Source of the DNA: Pseudomonadota bacterium
GTDB taxonomy: Bacteria > Pseudomonadota > Gammaproteobacteria > Xanthomonadales > Xanthomonadaceae
Assembly: GCA_018240435.1 (NCBI GenBank)
Contig: JAFEFT010000026.1
Span: forward strand, 1 to 62,181
Direction of reading: 5' to 3'
DNA: 62,181 bases
Program-made: the position numbers and the translations under genes
Shown here: positions 56,941 to 62,181 of the stretch, one piece after another
Layout: every line of letters starts with the position of its first letter
How positions within the stretch are numbered: the first letter of the stretch is position 1
Notes under the pieces: generated by a model
The model's database searches: none
Seen by the model: only the letters and a program-made list of their open reading frames with translations
What the model was told of the DNA's origin: nothing

Positions 56941-57468
56941 TCATGACTCCACCAGCGCAGCGCGGATACGCTGCTTGAGACGATGGATCCTGGTGCCCAC
57001 GTTGCTGGCACCGATGCCGAGCACGTCGGCGATTTCGGCGTGGCTGCGATCATCGAGATACAGCAGCATCAGCGCGCGATCGAGCGCGCCGAGTGCGTCG
57101 ATGCAGCGGTGCAATGCGCGCAGACGCTCGTCGTCTTCGTGATTCGGACTGCGGTCGTCGGCGATGTCGTGCGCCTGCTCGTCGAGCGGCACCGCATGGC
57201 GCTCGCGCAGCCCGGCATTGCGCGCCTGCGAGATCGCCACGTTCAACGCGATCCGGTACAGCCACGTCGAAAACGCCCGCGCCGGGTCGTACTTGCCGAA
57301 TGCACGCCACGCCTGGATGGCGATTTCCTGCGCCAGATCGCGGCGATCCTCGGCGTTGCGGCAATACATGCCGGCCACCTTGCGCACGATCGCCGCGTGC
57401 TGGCCGAGCATGTCCTGGAATCGATCCCGCGCCTGCGTCATCGAAAAGTCCGTCGTGATGGCCTGCAT
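56941..57468 (-). CDS. ECF-type RNA polymerase sigma factor
   Basis: A sigma-70 family protein of the extracytoplasmic-function type, 175 residues from the ATG at 57468 (GGAG 5 nt upstream). Region 2 is visible in RKVAGMYCRNAEDRRDLAQE and YDPARAFSTWLYRIALNVA, and region 4 helix-turn-helix in LDRALMLLYLDDRSHAEIAD and IGASNVGTRIHRLKQRIR. Longer frames to 57492 are less likely. It is followed by a membrane protein, and it directly precedes the integron in gene order. Confidence 0.93.
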   Translation of the reverse strand: MQAITTDFSMTQARDRFQDMLGQHAAIVRKVAGMYCRNAEDRRDLAQEIAIQAWRAFGKYDPARAFSTWLYRIALNVAISQARNAGLRERHAVPLDEQAHDIADDRSPNHEDDERLRALHRCIDALGALDRALMLLYLDDRSHAEIADVLGIGASNVGTRIHRLKQRIRAALVES

Positions 57469-57677
57469 CGCCGCTCCCGCATCCTGCCTCATGCACGGTG
57501 ATTCGCACGAGCGGGGGAAATGTCACACGACGTTGTCGGCCGACGAACTCGGCGTGATCAGGCCAACGCGCAAGGATGCGGATGCATCGGCTGGACGCCC
57601 ACGCGCTCGGGGCCGTTGTAACGGCTGACAAGCAAGTTCAAGCCTCCGAAGAATCCTTTGGCGCGTCGCCATTGCGA

Positions 57678-58688
57678 TCAGCGCCGCCTATCGAGCGGGC
57701 TGCGCACGCCGCTGGCACCGCGTCCGAGCACATGCGTGTAGATCTGCGTCGTCGCCACGTCCTTGTGCCCGAGCAATTCCTGCACGGTGCGGATGTCGTA
57801 GCCATCCTCCAGCAGGTGGGTGGCGAACGAATGGCGCAAGCTGTGGCAGGTGGCTGGCTTGGTGATGTGGGCGCGCTGCACCGCCGCCTTCACCGCGCGT
57901 TGCAATGTCGACTCGTCGATGTGATGGCGGCGCACACGGCCATCGATCGGGTCGTGGCTGCGTGCCGCCGCCGGAAACACGTACTGCCACTCCCATTGCC
58001 GCGCCGCGTTCGGGAATTTGCGCGCCAGCGCGTTGGGAAGCCACACCGCGCCGTGGCCCGCGGCCAGATCGCGCTCGTGGACTTGCCGCACCTGCTGCAG
58101 ATGCGTGCGCAATTCGCTTTTGAGCGATGCCGGCAGGATCGTGCGCCGATCCTTGCCGCCCTTGCCTTCCCGCACGACGATCTCGCCCATCACGAAATCG
58201 ACATCCTTCACCCGTAGCCGCAAGCATTCCATCAAGCGCAGCCCCGAACCGTACAACAGCCCCGCCATCAGCGCCGACACACCTTCGATCTGCGCCAGCA
58301 CCGCCGCGACCTCGGTGCGATCGAGCACCACCGGCAATCGCCGCGGCCGCTTCGCGCGCTGGATGTCGTCCATCCACGGCAAATCACTGCCGAGCACCTC
58401 GCGATACAGGAACAGCAACGCCGCCAGCGCCTGATTCTGCGTCGACGGCGCGACCCGATCGCACGTGGCCAGCCGAGTCAGAAATGCCTCGACCTCGCGC
58501 TCGCCCATGTCGCGTGGGTGCCGCTTGCCATTGGCGAGGATGAAGCGACGAATCCAGCCGACATAGGCTTGCTCCGTCCGCAGCGCCCGCCCAAGTCGCC
58601 GCATCCGCGCACTTACTTCGTCCAACAGCTTCGGCGGTTTCCCGCGGGCTGCGGTCGTCGTCGGACGGGTAGGGCGGGGCGGATCCAT
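57678..58688 (-). CDS. intI: Integron integrase (IntI-type tyrosine recombinase)
   Basis: A site-specific tyrosine recombinase of 336 residues from the ATG at 58688 (a TTG at 58718 would add ten). Catalytic residues are present: Arg in [16 protein letters not shown], Lys in [10 protein letters not shown], His and Arg in [13 protein letters not shown], and Tyr in TTQIYTHVL. The integron-specific patch between the box regions is clear: [19 protein letters not shown], which distinguishes IntI from phage and XerC/D recombinases. It is transcribed away from the cassette array, the canonical integron orientation. A functional protein is likely because no frame or motif is broken. Confidence 0.97.
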   Translation of the reverse strand: MDPPRPTRPTTTAARGKPPKLLDEVSARMRRLGRALRTEQAYVGWIRRFILANGKRHPRDMGEREVEAFLTRLATCDRVAPSTQNQALAALLFLYREVLGSDLPWMDDIQRAKRPRRLPVVLDRTEVAAVLAQIEGVSALMAGLLYGSGLRLMECLRLRVKDVDFVMGEIVVREGKGGKDRRTILPASLKSELRTHLQQVRQVHERDLAAGHGAVWLPNALARKFPNAARQWEWQYVFPAAARSHDPIDGRVRRHHIDESTLQRAVKAAVQRAHITKPATCHSLRHSFATHLLEDGYDIRTVQELLGHKDVATTQIYTHVLGRGASGVRSPLDRRR

Positions 58689-58718
58689 GGCATCTGCTCG
58701 AAGCGGGATATGCCGCAA

Positions 58719-58855
58719 CGCTACATTCCACGACTACACCCCGCTATCGGCTTTTGACGGGATTGGGTGTAGGATTTTTCCCACACCCGCCGCTGGCCCC
58801 GCCGCACCACATCGCATGTCGACACGCCAGCTTCGAACCGAATAGATAGTTAGGC
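58719..58855. other. attI site and integron leader
   Basis: The 137-bp leader between intI and the first cassette ends in the simple-site core GTTAGGC (58849-58855), where recombination occurs between G58849 and T58850. It also contains ACACCC at 58736 and an inverted pair GGGTGT (58765) / ACACCC (58783), potential accessory integrase-binding sites. No strong Pc promoter is recognised by eye. Confidence 0.75.
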
Positions 58856-58869
58856 ATACGTGTTACGTC

Positions 58870-59211
58870 ATGGCACCTGAAACAGCCCTTGGCATCGTCG
58901 TCGTAGCGGCTTTGGTACTGAGCATTGTCGTCAAGCTCGTGCCAAAGCGCCGCCCTGCCACGAAGATCTTTACGTGCTCACGCTGTCGCGCGGTAACACC
59001 CCACAACAATCGCACCATCGAGGCGTGGCGCAACGGCAAGACCAAGTTCTATTGTCAAGCCTGTCATGCCGTCTGGCTGCAAAGTCATCCACCCCACGAG
59101 CGCCCACAATCCGGGCTGCGTTCTTCTTCCGGCAACACGGGCTGCCTCGGCTTCGCAGTCTTATTCGCACTTGTTCCGCTAAGCGGCTTGCTCACCTGGC
59201 TGTATGCCTAA
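58870..59211 (+). CDS. Cassette 1: membrane protein with zinc-ribbon-like motif
   Basis: A 113-residue protein. An N-terminal helix (TALGIVVVAALVLSIVVKLV), a CSRC - CQAC pair spaced as in a zinc ribbon (residues about 36-65), and a C-terminal helix (LGFAVLFALVPLSGLLTWLY). It starts 20 bp after the attI junction and its stop lies inside the R'' box of attC1, typical for cassette genes. The function is unknown. It is the cassette closest to attI and therefore the likeliest to be expressed. Confidence 0.85.
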   Translation: MAPETALGIVVVAALVLSIVVKLVPKRRPATKIFTCSRCRAVTPHNNRTIEAWRNGKTKFYCQACHAVWLQSHPPHERPQSGLRSSSGNTGCLGFAVLFALVPLSGLLTWLYA

Positions 59212-59299
59212 CTATGCGCTCAAGCGGACCTGCGCGGAGTAAGCTGCTCGCTCGACCACACATCCCGGCCGCGCAGGCCGCTTAGCTTGGGCGTTAGGT
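59206..59299 (+). repeat. attC site of cassette 1
   Basis: R'' GCCTAAC at 59206 and R' GTTAGGT at 59293, with inner arms CAAGCGG and CCGCTTAG and stem CCTGCGCGG / CCGCGCAGG. The recombination point is between 59293 and 59294. Confidence 0.93.
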
Positions 59300-59302
59300 G
59301 CC

Positions 59303-59860
59303 ATGAACCGTCTGCTCGCGATTACGCTTTCACTTCTGTTAGCGCTCACACCGTCCGCGATGTGTGCGGCATCCGAGACAACGATTCAAACGCCGGAGGG
59401 CCCCGTCACTACAGCCAAGAAGACTGTGGCGGCGACGCCGCAGAAGATTGAGCTAGTAGGCGCGAGGAAGCGGCTTGCGTTTGACGCGTCAGCGCGCCAA
59501 GCACGTGAATTTGTCCAGGCGTATCTTCCGGGAATCTCAAATCCTTCACTCGGGGACTTCGACAAGGCCTTTGGTCTCTGGCAAGAGGAAAAGGATCGCC
59601 GCTATACAGAGCGCCAAGTCATAGATCTTCTTGGAGCTTACCTCGGCAATCGTCTCGCCGCGGACTTTCAGATGGAGTGGGTCACGGTTACGGACCGGGA
59701 CGGCGCGGACTTCGCGGTTAGAGCAAAGAAAGCAGAAGTGATGGCGTTCCCATTCTCATCCGTAGCGAAACGAATTCAGGCCAATCAGCACGACTTCATG
59801 GTTGGTGTGTACTTCACTGTTCAGCACACACTCGCAAGCGGCGACTACAGGGCAAGGTAG
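59303..59860 (+). CDS. Cassette 2: secreted protein (DUF3806-like?)
   Basis: A 185-residue protein with a signal peptide (LLAITLSLLLALTPSAMC, cleavage near CAAS). The mature part has DFDKAFGLWQEEKDRRYTER, VIDLLGAYLGNRLAADFQMEW and AFPFSSVAKRIQANQHDF, a pattern reminiscent of DUF3806, which I name only tentatively. It starts 10 bp after the cassette boundary. This is the largest cassette in view. The function is unknown. Confidence 0.85.
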   Translation: MNRLLAITLSLLLALTPSAMCAASETTIQTPEGPVTTAKKTVAATPQKIELVGARKRLAFDASARQAREFVQAYLPGISNPSLGDFDKAFGLWQEEKDRRYTERQVIDLLGAYLGNRLAADFQMEWVTVTDRDGADFAVRAKKAEVMAFPFSSVAKRIQANQHDFMVGVYFTVQHTLASGDYRAR

Positions 59861-59869
59861 TAAAGCGGC

Positions 59870-59964
59870 ACCTAACTAGGCGCTCAAGCGGACCTGCGCG
59901 GAGTAAGCTACTCGCCAAAATCACACATCCCGGCCGCGCAGGCCGCTTAGCTTAGGCGTTAGGG
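59870..59964 (+). repeat. attC site of cassette 2
   Basis: R'' ACCTAAC at 59870 and R' GTTAGGG at 59958. R'' is the exact complement of the first bases of its own cassette (TTAGGT), the mark of an intact circularisable cassette. Confidence 0.93.
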
Positions 59965-59976
59965 CACACGGACACT

Positions 59977-60284
59977 ATGAAGCCGAAAACAACTTGGTTG
60001 CTCGTCGCGCTGGCGCTCTTTGCAATTTCAGTATTCGGCTCTTTTTCTGGCAACTCCAAGGTTGCATTCATTAGCTTTCATATCGCTTTTTGCGGGCTAC
60101 CGACCGCTCTGGTCATTGTTCAATTGGCCACGCGTCACGCCATTTCGCGTTGGGTCCAGACTACCCACGAACCACCCACCCAGTCTGGTTCTGGGTAAGC
60201 ACATGCTTGTATGCCGCGTTTTCCGTGTCGGCAGTTAGCGTCGCAGTTCAAGAGGCAGGCAGTTCCGGCATCTTTGCGCCCTAA
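59977..60284 (+). pseudogene. Cassette 3: frameshifted membrane protein
   Basis: The ATG at 59977 opens a 73-residue frame ending at 60198 (KPKTTWLLVALALFAISVFG, membrane helix 2 near CGLPTALVIVQLA). A second frame then continues to 60284, ending exactly at the R'' box with a further helix-like stretch (HPVWFWVSTCLYAAFSVSA). Cassette genes normally end at attC, so the two frames probably derive from one three-helix protein broken by a 1-nt deletion in the ACCCACCC run near 60175. A sequencing error in that run is the alternative. Confidence 0.65.
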
Positions 60285-60372
60285 CTAAGCGCTCAAGCGG
60301 ACCGTGCGGACGAAGCTGCCCGCTTGTACCATGCATCGTCGGCCGCACGGCCGCTTAGCTTAGGCGTTAGCT
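60279..60372 (+). repeat. attC site of cassette 3
   Basis: R'' CCCTAAC at 60279 and R' GTTAGCT at 60366. The stem changed to CCGTGCGG / CCGCACGG, a compensated pair of substitutions relative to attC1. Confidence 0.93.
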
Positions 60373-60377
60373 CTCAT

Positions 60378-60746
60378 ATGCGTACTGCAGCAAGCGTTGG
60401 GTTACTTTTCGGCACGCTGTTCGTCATCGTCTATTGCTATACGTGCTGGTTTATTGGCCTGCATTTCACATGGTCTTACTTGCCAGGCTTTGCATGGCCA
60501 CTCTTGCCTGCCTCTTTGGTCGCTGGCATCGCAGCATTGGCTTTTTTTCTCGGCATTCGCACCGCGTCGTCGCGGCACTCGCCACTTGCAGTCATATGTT
60601 TCGCCGTCGCCCTGTTCCCCACACTCACCATCTCTAACAAGTTGTTCTTGCCTGGTCTTTGGCCGCCTTTGCTGTTCATGGCACTTGTAGCGTTCGTCTT
60701 TGGTCGCTTGGGCAAAGCGGCATCACCACAGGTCCCGGCGAGCTAA
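60378..60746 (+). CDS. Cassette 4: four-helix membrane protein
   Basis: A 122-residue hydrophobic protein with about four helices (SVGLLFGTLFVIVYCYTCW, LLPASLVAGIAALAFFLGI, LAVICFAVALFPTL and LLFMALVAFVFGRLG). The ATG lies 12 bp after the cassette boundary and the TAA lies within the R'' box of attC4. No known domain was recognised. It could be a small transporter, an immunity-like or a phage-defence membrane protein, with no evidence to choose. Confidence 0.82.
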   Translation: MRTAASVGLLFGTLFVIVYCYTCWFIGLHFTWSYLPGFAWPLLPASLVAGIAALAFFLGIRTASSRHSPLAVICFAVALFPTLTISNKLFLPGLWPPLLFMALVAFVFGRLGKAASPQVPAS

Positions 60747-60835
60747 CTATGCGCTCAAGCGGACCTGCGCGGTGTAAGCTGCTCGCTCGATCACACAATC
60801 CTGGCCGCGCAGGCCGCTTAGCTTAGACGTTAGGC
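60741..60835 (+). repeat. attC site of cassette 4
   Basis: R'' AGCTAAC at 60741 and R' GTTAGGC at 60829. R'' complements the cassette's own 5' edge (TTAGCT), again self-consistent. Confidence 0.93.
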
Positions 60836-60843
60836 GTGAGACA

Positions 60844-60969
60844 GTGGATGTTGGTCATTGGACGCTGCTTGGCGCGCTTTTCGTGTTTGGCTCCATTGCG
60901 TGCCAGTGGCTCTTCGGTTGGCTTCAGGCGACGTGTCGTGCTTCGGACAGATTCACGGTGGGCTTGTAG
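60844..60969 (+). CDS. Cassette 5: doubtful short ORF in a degenerate cassette
   Basis: A GTG at 60844, 14 bp after the cassette boundary, gives a 41-residue frame containing a helix-like GHWTLLGALFVFGSIACQWL before a TAG at 60967. The remaining 200 bp of the cassette has no frame that both starts well and ends at attC5. Other open frames run through the attC site or have odd composition. A decayed gene is more likely than an intact short one. Confidence 0.3.
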   Translation: MDVGHWTLLGALFVFGSIACQWLFGWLQATCRASDRFTVGL

Positions 60970-61176
60970 GGCTGGGCTTCGTTGGGCATCTTTGCGCTTC
61001 GGAAGGTTCGATGAGGCTTTCAATCCTCGGCTTCGGTGCGCTCGGATGTGCTTCGGCTGGCAATTGCAGCGCGTTGGCCGAATCGGCTTCGGAGCACAGC
61101 CGGCTGGCGTTGGGTTGGCGTTCGCTTCGTCTGGCATCGCTGCTGGCTGGGAGTGCATCGCGCTCTCACTGCTATC

Positions 61177-61269
61177 GCCTAACTACTCGCTCAAGCGGAC
61201 TGTGCGGGTGAAGTTTCCGAGTAAAATCAATCATCGCGGCCGCACAGCCGCTTAGCTCAGGCGTTAGGC
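61177..61269 (+). repeat. attC site of cassette 5
   Basis: R'' GCCTAAC at 61177 and R' GTTAGGC at 61263. The stem reads CTGTGCGG / CCGCACAG, a different compensated variant. It is the most divergent attC of the set in its central spacer. Confidence 0.93.
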
Positions 61270-61274
61270 TCCAA

Positions 61275-61616
61275 ATGTTGGATCCCAGTCCACTCGAAAA
61301 CGTTATAAGCACGAGAGAACTCACGTTCACTCGCGTCGATGGTGTCGTAGAAGAAGTGATCGTTGCTATTTCTGCGCCGATGCAGATCGAAAATGACTAC
61401 TGGCAATGCCCCTACATCATCAAGGGCGAGTCATTCGCAAAGCAGTTTCGCATGGCAGGCGGCGATTCGATGCAAGCGCTCGTTCACACCGTCCGCATCA
61501 TTGCCGTAGAGCTTGATGCTCTTGCGCGTCACCACAAAGGCACGTTCCACTACTTCGGCCAGGCGGACACCATGTTCCCCAAGTGGGTGCCTGCTCTAGC
61601 GGAGCACGGAGCCTAA
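61275..61616 (+). CDS. Cassette 6: soluble protein of unknown function
   Basis: A 113-residue soluble protein starting 11 bp into the cassette and ending within attC6. Conserved-looking stretches include QIENDYWQCPYIIKGESFAK and GGDSMQALVHTVRIIAVELDA. The pattern resembles small proteins often found in integron cassettes (a DUF6968-like family in memory, unverified). There is no signal peptide or helix. It is the only clearly cytosolic cassette product here. Confidence 0.82.
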   Translation: MLDPSPLENVISTRELTFTRVDGVVEEVIVAISAPMQIENDYWQCPYIIKGESFAKQFRMAGGDSMQALVHTVRIIAVELDALARHHKGTFHYFGQADTMFPKWVPALAEHGA

Positions 61617-61704
61617 CTATGCGCTCAAGCGGACCTGCGCGGAGTAAGCTGCTCGCGCGATCACACGTTGCGGCCGCGCAGGCCGCTTAGCTTAGGCGTT
61701 AGGC
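61611..61704 (+). repeat. attC site of cassette 6
   Basis: R'' GCCTAAC at 61611 and R' GTTAGGC at 61698. The arms are almost identical to those of attC1. Confidence 0.93.
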
Positions 61705-62044
61705 TTGCAAGAGCCGGCTTCTGTCTTTCGGTCAAGTCGCAAGCGTCTCGTCCATCGCACGATCGCCGCTCGTGCTTCGCACCAGCTAGGTTCCGCACAT
61801 CCTCATCGCGACTTTCCTGTTGCGTTCAATTTATCGTGCTCCGCCGCCCGTGCTGCGCACCGGCTCAGCTCATTGCGTAGCCGTCACGTTCCCTATTCAA
61901 GCGTTCTTCGGCCGAGCGCAGTTCGCGGCCAAGCTGCTCCAGGCTCCAGTTCGCTTCGGCTGTTTCCCGGGTCGTCTTGCGCTGCTATCGTTTGCACCAA
62001 GAGCGCGTCTTCTTGCACCGCTTTCGCTCCGTGCTGGCCAGCAA
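61705..62044 (+). other. Cassette 7: no convincing gene
   Basis: The 434-bp cassette shows no ORF that starts near its 5' edge with an ATG and stops at attC7. The longest plus frames are Arg/Ser/Pro-rich and read through the attC site, and no minus frame exceeds 60 codons. It may be a non-coding or decayed cassette. Confidence 0.6.
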
Positions 62045-62138
62045 GCCTAACTATGCGTTCAAGCGGACCTGCGCGGACGAACTTTCTCGCTCAATCCAAC
62101 ATCGCGGCCGCGCAGGCCGCTTAACTTAGGCGTTAGGC
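62045..62138 (+). repeat. attC site of cassette 7
   Basis: R'' GCCTAAC at 62045 and R' GTTAGGC at 62132. The spacer differs slightly from attC1, but the arms and the extrahelical A are kept. The next cassette begins at 62133 and continues outside the window. Confidence 0.93.
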
Positions 62139-62181
62139 TTGCTTCGTTAATTTTCTGGGCTCTTCGTGGAAACGTGTGGGT

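Larger units (their letters stand above)
57678..62181. mobile_element. Chromosomal integron with gene-cassette array (right end outside window)
   Basis: Integrase on the minus strand, attI, then seven complete cassettes on the plus strand: 58850-59293, 59294-59958, 59959-60366, 60367-60829, 60830-61263, 61264-61698 and 61699-62132. An eighth begins at 62133 and runs out of the window. Seven attC sites of about 93-95 bp share nearly the same arms. Cassettes are lower in G+C than the chromosomal genes, encode small proteins and are all oriented alike. Uniform long attC sites and a lack of resistance genes point to a sedentary chromosomal integron rather than a transposon-borne class. Confidence 0.95.

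Noticed and set aside
58754-58775. TTGACG and TAGGAT as a Pc cassette promoter
   Set aside because: The elements are only 10 bp apart, too close for a sigma70 promoter.
60836-61255. 139-codon frame across cassette 5 reading into its attC
   Set aside because: It is Arg/Cys-rich and runs through the folded attC site, whereas cassette genes normally stop at R''. The ending resembles translated attC sequence.
61705-62124. 139-codon frame across cassette 7 reading into its attC
   Set aside because: Ser/Arg/Pro-rich composition and read-through of attC. It starts at a TTG without a ribosome binding site.
59206-62138. Regularly spaced repeats resembling a CRISPR array
   Set aside because: The repeats are about 94 bp, internally palindromic and 330-580 bp apart, with R''/R' boxes and genes between them, so they are attC sites. 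No cas genes are present.

Overview
This window is a GC-rich (roughly two-thirds G+C by eye) gammaproteobacterial chromosome segment. It most resembles the Xanthomonadales/Lysobacterales. The clues are the tonB-exbB-exbD1-exbD2 cluster next to pdxJ, the rpmH-rnpA-yidC-mnmE / dnaA-dnaN-recF-gyrB core, intergenic 7-bp tandem repeats, and a chromosomal integron with highly uniform attC sites. Family or genus cannot be fixed from the sequence alone.

Layout. 1-3.2 kb: a NatAB-type ABC exporter and a TonB-domain lipoprotein, converging on a strong hairpin. 3.3-13.8 kb: the replication-origin neighbourhood. mnmE, yidC, rnpA and rpmH run leftward, dnaA, dnaN, recF and gyrB run rightward, and a likely oriC lies between dnaA and dnaN. 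14.1-17.8 kb: a TPR protein and the TonB energy-transduction operon with two ExbD paralogues. 17.9-21.7 kb: pdxJ and a beta-propeller/GGDEF sensor. 21.7-24.9 kb: an fdxA-lipA-AhpD-like-cysteine synthase-like leftward run. 25-28 kb: a norC-norB operon with two small membrane proteins and a cytochrome c, preceded by an FNR/DNR-like box. 28-39 kb: housekeeping and accessory genes (4'-phosphopantetheinyl transferase, fbp, outer-membrane barrel, phhA with a divergent Lrp regulator, EF-hand protein, rhomboid protease, RlmI-like methyltransferase, an XRE/membrane-protein pair, folE). 39-57.5 kb: a fused indolepyruvate ferredoxin oxidoreductase, an EAL response regulator with an adjacent full phosphorelay hybrid kinase flanked by two 2OG-Fe(II) oxygenases, a Ycf46-like AAA ATPase, a PadR-controlled gene pair, sixA, a cardiolipin-synthase-like protein, small membrane proteins and an ECF sigma factor with a membrane partner.

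57.7 kb to the end: a chromosomal integron. It has an IntI tyrosine recombinase on the minus strand, an attI-type junction, and seven complete gene cassettes plus the start of an eighth. Seven attC sites of about 93-95 bp are present. The cassettes encode small, mostly membrane or secreted proteins of unknown function. One cassette ORF is frameshifted and two cassettes have no convincing ORF. The attC arms show compensatory changes and a conserved extrahelical base, and the first bases of each cassette match the R'' box of its own attC. Both are sequence-level evidence that the array was built by authentic integrase recombination. Because oriC and the integron are in the same window, the array's orientation relative to replication can be inferred directly.

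Regulatory DNA visible from sequence includes a TGNTATAAT promoter before gyrB, an FNR-like site before norC, inverted-repeat operators before the PadR gene and before the XRE/membrane pair, three convincing hairpin terminators, and an elaborate 67-nt hairpin after the PadR operon.
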